Source of the DNA: GCA-002282575 sp964519885
Lineage (GTDB): Bacteria > Pseudomonadota > Gammaproteobacteria > Thiomicrospirales > Thiomicrospiraceae
Direction of reading: 5' to 3'
Assembly (NCBI GenBank): GCA_964519885.1
Contig: CAZFLX010000021.1
Location: 1-39,216, forward strand
Length of the DNA stretch: 39,216 nt
Shown: positions 1 to 5,983 of the stretch, one piece after another
How the letters are laid out: each line of letters starts with the position of its first letter
Position numbering within the stretch: position 1 is the first letter of the stretch
The notes under the pieces: generated by a model
Told to the model about the DNA's origin: nothing
What the model saw: only the letters and a program-made list of their open reading frames with translations
Databases searched by the model: none
Position numbers and translations under genes: made by a program

Positions 1-256
1 TATACGAAAAGACATCCCTGATTATCACCACCAATCTGAACTTCGGCGAATGGGTTAAGGTTTTTGGGGACGCCAAGATGACCACCGCACTCTTGGATAG
101 ACTAACGCATCATTGCGATATTATCGAAACAGGAAATGATTCCTACCGCTTCAAACACAGGAAGAAAAATACGTAATTTAACTATCTCATTTTTTAGGGT
201 CTGGGGTGGTCAAATTTCAACGCTGACAACTGGTCAAATTTGGATGCTGATTGACA
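1..256 (+). mobile_element. Right end of an IS21-family insertion sequence (partial)
   Basis: The window opens inside an IS21-family element. It contains the 3' end of an istB-like gene (3-176) and a terminal region in which TGGTCAAATTT is repeated at 207-217 and 231-241. The element appears to end with TTGACA at 251-256, so read inward the tip starts TGTCAATC, fitting the TG...CA ends of this family. The rest, including istA and the left end, lies outside the window. The exact end is inferred from the TGTCA tip and from the point where the neighbouring minus-strand gene becomes chimeric. Confidence 0.75.
3..176 (+). CDS. istB: IstB-like ATP-binding transposition helper, C-terminal fragment
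   Basis: Only the last 57 residues are present. They include LIITTNLNFGEW, the sensor-I-like segment of IstB/DnaC-type AAA+ ATPases, followed by TALLDRLTHHCDII, where the arginine of the LLDRL box is conserved in IstB. IstB is the ATP-dependent regulator that works with the IstA DDE transposase to choose a target and activate strand transfer. The stop is followed by the IS terminal repeats, as expected for the last gene of an IS21 element. The family assignment is firm; nothing can be said about activity because the Walker motifs lie off the window. Confidence 0.8.
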   Translation, partial: YEKTSLIITTNLNFGEWVKVFGDAKMTTALLDRLTHHCDIIETGNDSYRFKHRKKNT

Positions 257-548
257 AACTGTTCATCAGGCGAATAACTGATTGCGTCCCTTTGATGCTT
301 GAGAGAGCATGAATTGGTGCAATATCACCGATATGCCGATTGGGAGTTGTCAGCCATGCTCCAATTAGCATCAGGTTCTCATCAAATCGATTCTTAATCA
401 GCGACATGGCTTGGGCATACTGTTCCTGATGTTCATCATCAAATTGGCTTGAGAAGTTAATCAGTAGCGAAGTGATCTCAACTTGTGCCTGATCAATGGC
501 TTTGACCTGTATGCTTAGTTTTTTATCAATGTCAGCATCTATAATCAT
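234..548 (-). CDS. DUF2384-like (MbcA/ParS/Xre) antitoxin-type protein, 3' end altered by IS21
   Basis: A 104-residue protein. Its second half (WLTTPNRHIGDIAPIHALSS, then VIRLMNSL) resembles the toxin-binding domain of MbcA/ParS/Xre antitoxins (DUF2384), which usually reads W(L)xTPNxxLGGxxPlxLL. The N-terminal half is helical without a clear DNA-binding motif. No RES-type toxin gene is next to it. The IS21 end begins at 256, so the last seven residues (LSISIQI) and the stop codon come from the IS. The original C-terminus was probably slightly different or longer. It is the last gene of the minus-strand array and starts 1 bp after the stop of the gene before it. The family call is a motif-level judgement. 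Confidence 0.5.
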   Translation of the reverse strand: MIIDADIDKKLSIQVKAIDQAQVEITSLLINFSSQFDDEHQEQYAQAMSLIKNRFDENLMLIGAWLTTPNRHIGDIAPIHALSSIKGTQSVIRLMNSLSISIQI

Positions 549-549
549 C

Positions 550-1251
550 TTAGGTGCCTGCTACAGCGAATTCGCTGGTTTTCTGTTCTGTTAATGGCGG
601 CAGCATGGCGTGAAAAATCATCTGGGAAGATATGGTGAGTATCGTAATCACCATGACAAAATAGCTGCCGGAGTCAGTTGCTGAGATTGCAGATGTTAAA
701 ATCAACAATAACAAGAACAATCCGATAATCATATAACTGGCAGGATCAGAGCTTGATATAGATGAGTCCAATGCCTTGATTGATTTATTGCGCTCCATAC
801 CAAGAAATGCCGCGATTGCAATTGATATTAATGAAGCGAAAAGCGTCAGAATCATCAGAAGATCAAACTCAGGATTTTTCACCGTTCTGGATTGTGGTAC
901 TTGCTTAGCTTTGCTGTCTAGCTGTTGGTGCAGTGCCATAAACTGTTGGAGATCACAGACTATTATGGGCTCGTAAGGAATGGCAGTGTTTCCTACATTG
1001 GGTTCATAGTGAAGCTTGTCTACTGCACAAGCGATGCTTTTAATGCCTTCAGATGAAACCGCATAATACTCGGCCAGTCCTTTAAGAATAATGGGTGCTC
1101 GCTCTTCTTGAGTGGTGTCTTCACCAGTCACCATTATGACCTTAAAGTGATCAACAAAGAATGCCCAGAGCACAAAAATCAATGCCAGTGTCGCCATAAT
1201 TTGCGACGCCCACAGCATAATTTTTTGTTCGTAAGATGAGTCGTATGTCAT
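550..1251 (-). CDS. Two-cysteine membrane protein, paralogue A (four membrane segments)
   Basis: About 233 residues from the ATG at 1251, which has GGAG 10 nt upstream; a GTG at 1263 overlapping the previous stop is the alternative. One membrane segment near the N-terminus is followed by an extracytoplasmic stretch with Cys75 and Cys99 (C-x23-C, ending YEPIIVC), and then three more hydrophobic segments. The cysteine module matches four other proteins in this window (starting at 2926, 4301, 4719 and 16638): a cysteine, a Gly/Asn/Asp-Glu/Lys-Leu/Val turn, then x-Pro-x-(Ile/Val)-x-Cys. This copy is the longest because of its extra C-terminal segments. Function unknown; a periplasmic disulfide is inferred from topology. 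Confidence 0.7.
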   Translation of the reverse strand: MTYDSSYEQKIMLWASQIMATLALIFVLWAFFVDHFKVIMVTGEDTTQEERAPIILKGLAEYYAVSSEGIKSIACAVDKLHYEPNVGNTAIPYEPIIVCDLQQFMALHQQLDSKAKQVPQSRTVKNPEFDLLMILTLFASLISIAIAAFLGMERNKSIKALDSSISSSDPASYMIIGLFLLLLILTSAISATDSGSYFVMVITILTISSQMIFHAMLPPLTEQKTSEFAVAGT

Positions 1252-1259
1252 GATAGCGT

Positions 1260-1472
1260 TCACTCCTTAGTGCCAATGCGATTGTCTTGTGGATTGTGGT
1301 GACTGTTTTTACGTGCTCGAATATCTAACAAGGCCAATAACACCCCGACCGTAGCAACAGCTAAAAATAGGATGCTTGTTAGCTCAGCATTTAAGAGGTC
1401 TTGGCTCCATACCAGCAATACCAGTAGTGGTATGCCAACCAACAACCTAATCTGAAATTGATGGTGCGTCAT
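1260..1472 (-). CDS. Small two-segment membrane protein, 70 residues
   Basis: The reading frame is open from 1595, but that extension lies inside the preceding gene. The ATG at 1472 sits 4 nt after that gene's stop codon and is the better start. The 70-residue product has two hydrophobic stretches (IRLLVGIPLLVLLVW and TSILFLAVATVGVLLALL) and a basic, His/Asn-rich cytoplasmic tail. It is tightly spaced on both sides, so it is probably co-transcribed with the rest of the array. I do not recognise a family. Confidence 0.6.
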   Translation of the reverse strand: MTHHQFQIRLLVGIPLLVLLVWSQDLLNAELTSILFLAVATVGVLLALLDIRARKNSHHNPQDNRIGTKE

Positions 1473-1476
1473 AACC

Positions 1477-2004
1477 CTATACTCTCGCTTCAAATTGATA
1501 ACCGGAGTCAATGAGTTTAAGCACTTTTGTCGCATCAATGATTTGTGCTGTTCGGTATTCAGTCTTAATGCCAACAAGTTCACCGTTATGCTCAATCAAT
1601 TCAATCTCTGCATCGATCTTGTCTTGTAGTTGCTGATTCAGCTCTTCTATTTCAGCAAATTGTTCCATGTTCATACGCTTGCCATCTATTAGCTGATAGA
1701 TTGCACCACGATCAAGACCTATTGCGCTTTCAAGCCAGCGAACCATATCGTTATCATCATTTAATGATGTCAAAGGTTGGCCGTCGAATGTGTATTGACT
1801 GCCCGATTCAGTTGTCGCCGCAACAGGTAAGCCTTGTTCATCACAGGATAAGGATTGAATCCTACTTGACCTTACATGGGTGCGTAAGTTGGCATCCATG
1901 CCGATCACTGAGCAAGTAACAAACTCTTTTTTATCTGATACGAACTGAACAAACGCATAGCGGTAGACGTTACGACTGCCGGCCGGTAAAAAATGATCAA
2001 ACAT
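1477..2004 (-). CDS. Soluble protein of unknown function, 175 residues
   Basis: Starts MFDHFLPAGSRNVYRYAFV, has no membrane segment, and is acidic. The centre (residues ~100-150) contains a Glu/Gln-rich helical stretch (MEQFAEIEELNQQLQDKID) likely to form a short coiled coil, followed by a hairpin-like IELIEHNGELVGIKTEY. It is one of the few soluble products in the array and could be a cytoplasmic partner of the membrane proteins around it, but that is only context. No catalytic motif is visible. Confidence 0.6.
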   Translation of the reverse strand: MFDHFLPAGSRNVYRYAFVQFVSDKKEFVTCSVIGMDANLRTHVRSSRIQSLSCDEQGLPVAATTESGSQYTFDGQPLTSLNDDNDMVRWLESAIGLDRGAIYQLIDGKRMNMEQFAEIEELNQQLQDKIDAEIELIEHNGELVGIKTEYRTAQIIDATKVLKLIDSGYQFEARV

Positions 2005-2070
2005 CTTATCTTTCCTAATGAGTGCGACTATTAATGGAACACAAGGCTAAGAATGGTGTTCAGCGTTATC

Positions 2071-2238
2071 TTACTTTTTCTTAAGTAACCAGTTAACCGA
2101 TAATGCGAAGGCAACAAAGACCATGCTGATGATCATGATGGCAGTGCCTTGATCTAGGCCGTAGTGTTGCAACAGACTCATGGCGCCAAAAATAACCAGC
2201 AATAGGATTAAAAACCTAAGTATTCTTTGCATCATCAT
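2071..2238 (-). CDS. Small hydrophobic membrane protein, 55 residues
   Basis: The ATG at 2238-2236 overlaps the TGA stop of the preceding gene (ATGA), and the TAA is at 2073-2071. The product begins MMMQRILRFLILLLVIFGAM and continues with a second hydrophobic segment (AIMIISMVFVAFALSVNWLL), ending in three lysines. Two membrane segments with a basic C-terminal end suggest a small inner-membrane hairpin. The translational-coupling overlap, as at the neighbouring gene pairs, supports it being real. Confidence 0.6.
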   Translation of the reverse strand: MMMQRILRFLILLLVIFGAMSLLQHYGLDQGTAIMIISMVFVAFALSVNWLLKKK

Positions 2239-2549
2239 GTCGCTCCTTTTTGATGTTCTGCAAGCAGTTGATCAACCGCCTTGATATAACGATTCATGGC
2301 GTTTTTTAACCAGCGCCATAATAAGATTGCCGGTGCAAAGAATATGATGGGCGTTGCTTTAGCAGCTTGCCACATGCTTAGCACCAGCTTATTGGAAACA
2401 GGGTGTTCCGCATGATAAACACGCGCATCGACCAGTACAGTGAACTTACGCCATAACCAGGCGGTCAGGCTAAAGGCCAGCCAAAAATAGAGCGCAATCG
2501 CTGCAAGTGTCAGTGCTAATAAAACACCTTGTTCAAGGGTTTCGATCAT
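2235..2549 (-). CDS. Membrane protein of unknown function, 104 residues
   Basis: Two or three hydrophobic segments: residues ~8-33 (LLALTLAAIALYFWLAFSL) and ~65-82 (ATPIIFFAPAILLWRWL). Basic, aromatic loops and a short amphipathic C-terminus follow. Both ends overlap neighbours by 4 nt (ATGA junctions at 2546-2549 and 2235-2238), a strong sign of a translationally coupled operon. It lacks the paired cysteines of the paralogue family. No recognised domain. Confidence 0.6.
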   Translation of the reverse strand: MIETLEQGVLLALTLAAIALYFWLAFSLTAWLWRKFTVLVDARVYHAEHPVSNKLVLSMWQAAKATPIIFFAPAILLWRWLKNAMNRYIKAVDQLLAEHQKGAT

Positions 2550-2926
2550 TGCTCGGACTCTCCCTGTTTATTATCAAGAGGTAAAATCACCAATATCAGG
2601 AAAAAGAAGGTGGCTGCTAAAAACACGATCGCTCTAAGTATTGAGCCAGCTTCATTGACGTGATCGGTTTCATCGACGGTGCAACTAATCGTCGGACTGT
2701 ACTTAAATGCGGTGTCGGTAATCTTGCCTGTTGGCACCACATAATAGAGTTCGTTAGCCGCACAGCGAAATTGCGTCACCCCTTCGGTGTTGCTAATGCC
2801 TTTGGCTTGTGAAAAATCGGTCCAAGCTGCCTCTCTGTAGTATTCGATCGCCAATAAAAGCACTATAGTGGTCACGAGGATAATGGCGGCGGTCATCCGT
2901 GTACCGCGTTTCATAAATTCAAACAT
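2546..2926 (-). CDS. Two-cysteine membrane protein, paralogue B
   Basis: 126 residues. A basic N-terminus (MKRGTR) is followed by membrane segment 11-29, an extracytoplasmic loop of about 65 residues with Cys55 and Cys82 (C-x26-C, closing with KYSPTISC), a second membrane segment at about 96-116, and a short acidic cytoplasmic tail. The loop aligns with paralogues A, C, D and E, sharing the N-D/E-L/V turn after the first Cys and the aromatic-x-Pro-x-Ile/Val-x-Cys end. By the positive-inside rule the loop faces the periplasm, where the cysteines could form a disulfide. Start and stop abut the neighbours. Function unknown. Confidence 0.7.
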   Translation of the reverse strand: MFEFMKRGTRMTAAIILVTTIVLLLAIEYYREAAWTDFSQAKGISNTEGVTQFRCAANELYYVVPTGKITDTAFKYSPTISCTVDETDHVNEAGSILRAIVFLAATFFFLILVILPLDNKQGESEQ

Positions 2927-3210
2927 TATTCAGTATCCTTTGGTTCTTGTGATTTTTTTGCTGCTTCTACGTCATGATCGTGATGAGAAAAACCGAGCAA
3001 GACTGTATCTACTAGAAGTTTCAACGTGTCTTCTGGACTGGCATTGTTATTTTTTTCTTTCGCTACTGCTTGCAATACTTCAACTTGATCCGGCGTTAGC
3101 GTGACACAAAAACGCTTATGTTCATGCTTCTTAAACTTATTTTTGGTCAGTATTGCCAAGGTGATAATGGCAAAAAATATCGATGCAAGCATCATTGCTG
3201 AGGCAGACAT
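2926..3210 (-). CDS. Membrane-anchored protein with a possible ribbon-helix-helix-like domain
   Basis: 94 residues. The N-terminal hydrophobic segment (ASAMMLASIFFAIITLAIL) acts as anchor or signal anchor and is followed by a basic stretch (KNKFKKHEHKR). Next comes a strand-helix-helix-like region, FCVTLTPDQVEVLQAVAKEK with TLKLLVDTVLLG, whose spacing recalls RHH/CopG-type dimers. The tail is charged. The cytoplasmic part could bind a partner or DNA; this rests on pattern only. The stop overlaps paralogue B's start by one base. Confidence 0.5.
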   Translation of the reverse strand: MSASAMMLASIFFAIITLAILTKNKFKKHEHKRFCVTLTPDQVEVLQAVAKEKNNNASPEDTLKLLVDTVLLGFSHHDHDVEAAKKSQEPKDTE

Positions 3211-3211
3211 A

Positions 3212-3298
3212 CTAAACCCTCCTTGTTAACCATAAATCAACCAACTCGATTAGTGTGATGCTTTGGGTAATCAACACTAACCATTGCGCCATAGTCAT
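3212..3298 (-). CDS. Possible 28-residue single-segment membrane peptide
   Basis: ATG at 3298 with GAGG 8-9 nt upstream, TAG at 3214-3212, one base before the next gene's start. The product begins MTMAQWLVLITQSITLIELV and is mostly hydrophobic with a basic end (LTRRV), fitting a single-pass peptide. It fills an otherwise empty gap of 97 bp in a tightly packed operon. The short length means it could be chance. Confidence 0.35.
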   Translation of the reverse strand: MTMAQWLVLITQSITLIELVDLWLTRRV

Positions 3299-3307
3299 GT
3301 TCACGCC

Positions 3308-3886
3308 TCACTTTTTGGACTTGGACTTTTGCACCACATAAGCCACGTCATTGCCGCTAATGGTGATGAATTTGTCCTTAACCAATTGTTGTAAGGCTAT
3401 GTGAAAACTATCTTCTGACCCAAACTTAAAAAATGACTGCATGGTATTAAGCAATGTTTTTACCTTGCGCGGTCTCGCTTTAGGATTCTTATTCAACATG
3501 GCTTTTAAATCATTCAAGCTTTTGTCTGTGCTACAGCCTGACGGGTTGGCATCGGCTTTAGGCTCTTGAACCGCTTTCACTTGCTGCACCACTTTGGTCA
3601 CATCAACCGTTGGCACTGCTTTTGTTGGCTGATGCAGTGTTGCTCGTTCAGGACAGGGTAATTTGCCATGATGGGCTTTGATCACGGATATTTTTTCTTT
3701 AAGCGGCATGGCACCAAACACATTATTGATGCTCTTGCAGCACATAACGCAATTGGCGTCTTCATCTGTACCGTTATGGGCTTTTGCCTGTAAATGCTCG
3801 ACACTAGCTTTATCAAGACTAACCTGCTCACCACAGTAAAAGCACTGACCCGCTTGCAAGAAATAGAGCTTTTCAAGTTTGGTCAT
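3308..3886 (-). CDS. HNH-nuclease-like protein with C-terminal helical/winged-helix-like region
   Basis: 192 residues. Residues 15-54 have the layout of a zinc-containing HNH domain: C15-x2-C18, then EH at 30-31, Asn45, C46 and C49-C50, and Asn54. A Pro/Ala/Val/Lys-rich linker (~85-120) leads to a C-terminal region with helices and a hairpin (FHIALQQLVKDKFITISGND) that looks winged-helix-like. HNH proteins cut or nick DNA with a metal ion, so this is the only obvious nucleic-acid enzyme in the array. The start lies 14 bp inside paralogue C, suggesting coupled translation. Substrate unknown; in this setting it could be an effector, but that is speculation. Confidence 0.65.
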   Translation of the reverse strand: MTKLEKLYFLQAGQCFYCGEQVSLDKASVEHLQAKAHNGTDEDANCVMCCKSINNVFGAMPLKEKISVIKAHHGKLPCPERATLHQPTKAVPTVDVTKVVQQVKAVQEPKADANPSGCSTDKSLNDLKAMLNKNPKARPRKVKTLLNTMQSFFKFGSEDSFHIALQQLVKDKFITISGNDVAYVVQKSKSKK

Positions 3887-4301
3887 GACGGGTAGCTCCC
3901 TTGTGTTGTGTTTTCACATGACGCACCATGGCAAAGCTACCCCATGCCATAATCGAAACCATCAAAACGAATGCCATAATCATCGGGAAGTACCAAAGCC
4001 AACCCTTACTCTCCTCAGTCGTGGCTTCTATCTGTGCCGCAGTACAATTAACCACAGGCGATGCTTTGTGTAAGCGATAGTTTTTAATATCCAAAAGCAC
4101 ATGCAATTCACCATTAATACAATGCAAGCTAGCGATCCTATCTGACATTGGCGCAACCTGATGCTGTTCTAAGAACTGAGTAAAAACGTCTTGTTGGTGT
4201 TGGTTGGCTGCTTTGCTGGTTGCGATCATCAAAGCAAAACAAGCAATCACAGCAAAAACAATCAAAACCACTCTGTCTTGTTCTGGTGTCGATTTAGCCA
4301 T
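3873..4301 (-). CDS. Two-cysteine membrane protein, paralogue C
   Basis: 142 residues with membrane segments at ~11-29 and ~101-125 and a loop between them carrying Cys61 and Cys86 (C-x24-C). The loop has the family turn CINGEL and ends SPVVNC. A polar, Gln-rich helix precedes the first cysteine. The C-terminal tail is basic and His-rich. The gene overlaps both neighbours (8 bp with D, 14 bp with the HNH gene). Sequence between the cysteines is divergent, but the flanks place it in the same family as A, B, D and E. Confidence 0.7.
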   Translation of the reverse strand: MAKSTPEQDRVVLIVFAVIACFALMIATSKAANQHQQDVFTQFLEQHQVAPMSDRIASLHCINGELHVLLDIKNYRLHKASPVVNCTAAQIEATTEESKGWLWYFPMIMAFVLMVSIMAWGSFAMVRHVKTQHKGATRHDQT

Positions 4302-4719
4302 TAGATGTCACCTCGTTTTCATTGGGTTTATTGGTACTGATTAACAAGAAGAACACGTAGATGCCATAAATAAGGGTGACGAACACCCAAATAGCGATGA
4401 ACTTCCCGAGAAATGATTCACTCTCATGTCTGTGGTTATTGACCTTATCCAACTCCTCAACCTTGCAGCTAATGGCAGGCTCAAACTTATGCAGACTTTT
4501 TGAAAACACACCCGTATATACGATTCCTGTAACCTCACCGGCGATGCACTGTAGCTCGTCAATTCCCTCTACATTAATGTTCTTTATTGCAGCAAAGACG
4601 GCCTTTAACTGCTTTCGCTCTTCAAGTATTTCCTCATGTGTGCTATGACTGAACCAAAAGACCATGAACACCATCATCCACATCGCTAGGTGAAAAAACT
4701 TATTTGAAACACTCATCAC
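4294..4719 (-). CDS. Two-cysteine membrane protein, paralogue D
   Basis: 141 residues. Membrane segment ~8-24, a charged helix (HEEILEERKQLKAVFAAI), then Cys58 and Cys85 (C-x26-C; CIAGEV near the first, KFEPAISC at the second) and a second membrane segment at ~104-126. Paralogue E (16638) is its closest relative by eye: both have C-(I/V)-A-G-(E/K), identical C-x26-C spacing, (F/Y)EP before the last cysteine, and a KVN/TVN just after it. First of the four clustered copies in transcription order. Confidence 0.7.
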   Translation of the reverse strand: MMSVSNKFFHLAMWMMVFMVFWFSHSTHEEILEERKQLKAVFAAIKNINVEGIDELQCIAGEVTGIVYTGVFSKSLHKFEPAISCKVEELDKVNNHRHESESFLGKFIAIWVFVTLIYGIYVFFLLISTNKPNENEVTSNG

Positions 4720-4759
4720 TTATCCTAAGCACTAATGCGTTTACGAACGGCACATGGTT

Positions 4760-5092
4760 TTAAATGACCGATTGAAGATCACTCAACAAAATAGGCTCAA
4801 CACCAAAAGACATTGCTTTTCTGTTAATGGCAGCAACTAACCACTGTGGAACCATGACCAGATCGCGTAACTCAGACATGTTCCATTCTTTGTCATTAAT
4901 ACGCTCAGGTTTAGAATGTGTCAGATAAGCATTACCTGCTTTATCAATGAAAAGCCAAGGGCCATGCGCAAACCTATCCGAATCGCCGTATTTCTGGCTA
5001 CTATTGCCCGAAAAATAGGTGTCAATTAGTTGCTCCTCTGACATTTTCATCGCCCCTGTTTTTGGGGGATTGATCCTACTCGTATCACTCAT
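4760..5092 (-). CDS. Soluble protein of unknown function, first gene of the array, 110 residues
   Basis: A predicted cytoplasmic protein without membrane segments. Recognisable features are a Ser/Gly-rich SGNSSQKYGDSDRFAHGPW stretch, an Ile-Asp-Lys-Ala-Gly-Asn turn, and a C-terminal helix (VPQWLVAAINRKAM). An internal Met (residue 15) is an alternative start. It is the first gene downstream of the operator-like palindrome at 5218-5233, so it probably heads the operon that continues to 234. No family recognised. Confidence 0.55.
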   Translation of the reverse strand: MSDTSRINPPKTGAMKMSEEQLIDTYFSGNSSQKYGDSDRFAHGPWLFIDKAGNAYLTHSKPERINDKEWNMSELRDLVMVPQWLVAAINRKAMSFGVEPILLSDLQSVI

Positions 5093-5217
5093 AAAACACC
5101 TCTTTACCTTTTAATGCTGGGCTAATTAGATTACGAAATCAGTCTGTATGACCTAATCAGCTTTCGAAATTAATCTTAGTCCTCGTCTTTATCAGATGAT
5201 GATAAGAACGACCAAAG

Positions 5218-5233
5218 ATAGAACGTTTGTTCT
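5218..5233 (-). promoter_or_regulatory. SOS-box-like operator upstream of the membrane-protein array
   Basis: ATAGAAC-GTTT-GTTCT: GAAC at 5221-5224 and GTTC at 5229-5232. It shares ATAGAACG(A/T)TTGTTCT with the palindrome in the umuDC promoter (18482-18499), and both are followed on the + strand by CAATTGAT. It lies 126 bp upstream of the gene starting at 5092. The -10 equivalent on the minus strand would be TATCTT (5215-5220); the -35 is poor. GAAC-N4-GTTC is a known LexA-box form in some bacteria; that LexA uses it here is inferred from the umuDC match. Confidence 0.55.
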
Positions 5234-5351
5234 CAATTGATGCTAACATAAAAGTGGTTTTTTAAAAAACGGTGCTGTGAAAACAGTTTTGAAGGCGCAA
5301 AGAGCATTAAAGGATGAACTCTGGATGATAAATATCAATCAGTTTTGGGCA

Positions 5352-5621
5352 TTAAGCCTCTGTTATTTCAACCGAAGCGATCATGTTCAGGTAACAATCA
5401 GGGCCAAAGACAATCGCTTTTGGATGCGGATCATCGACGAAAAGCACTAGGGACTTATCAGCAATTTTCTGCATAAGATCTTTTGACAAAAGCGTAAGCA
5501 AGTTATTCATGGCACTATCATCATTGCTATCAGTGGCGTTAAGGAGTATTGGATATGACTTAGAACGAAGTTCTTCACCCGAACCCAATTTAACTATTTG
5601 ACGAACTGCGACTGTTTTCAT
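5352..5621 (-). CDS. Hypothetical soluble protein, 89 residues
   Basis: The ATG at 5621 has AAAGGA 7 nt upstream and gives MKTVAVRQIVKLGSGEEL; the frame is open to an ATG at 5672 but that start has no ribosome site I can see. The protein has a middle helical stretch (AMNNLLTLLSKDLMQKIADK) and a beta-like end (LVLFVDDPHPKAIVFGPDCY). No family recognised. It is separated from the array by 259 bp holding the SOS-like operator, so it probably belongs to another transcript. Confidence 0.5.
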   Translation of the reverse strand: MKTVAVRQIVKLGSGEELRSKSYPILLNATDSNDDSAMNNLLTLLSKDLMQKIADKSLVLFVDDPHPKAIVFGPDCYLNMIASVEITEA

Positions 5622-5726
5622 TGCTAATCCTTTAGTGATTGATCTATTGCTCTTGTCCTTGGGCGCATTCATAGACCCAATAGACTTACAATGGCTAACG
5701 TCGATAAGACATAACGTTAACTATCC

Positions 5727-5979
5727 GGCAAGCGCCAACAAAACGATCTGAGCGATGATTTACGCCTTAACATGCGAGTGTCAGTGATGTTGATGACTTT
5801 TTGCCTGTTGAAAAACGTGATGCGATGCTTAAGGCATCTTATGTGGCTTATTTATCAGGGGATGATATTTTTAGTGATTGGAGATGTTGCGTGACGAACA
5901 TCAAGTATCGTTAAGGAATGAGTTGCAGACTCAAAAACTCAGCGCACCTGATCAGTTGTGTTCTTCTAGCCTGAATTGA
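5727..5979 (+). pseudogene. Frameshifted remnant of a plus-strand gene
   Basis: This stretch has no intact gene but reads as coding sequence in three successive plus frames: KRQQNDLSDDLRLNMRVS (about 5730-5785), then SDVDDFLPVEKRDAML and KASYVAYLSGDDIFSDW (about 5783-5880), then EMLRDEHQVSLRNELQTQ and KLSAPDQL to a TGA at 5977-5979. Joining them needs one frame change near 5785 and a one-base loss near 5880. The amino-acid composition is protein-like throughout. I do not recognise the family. The interval 5622-5726 before it holds nothing I can identify. Confidence 0.45.
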
Positions 5980-5983
5980 TCTG

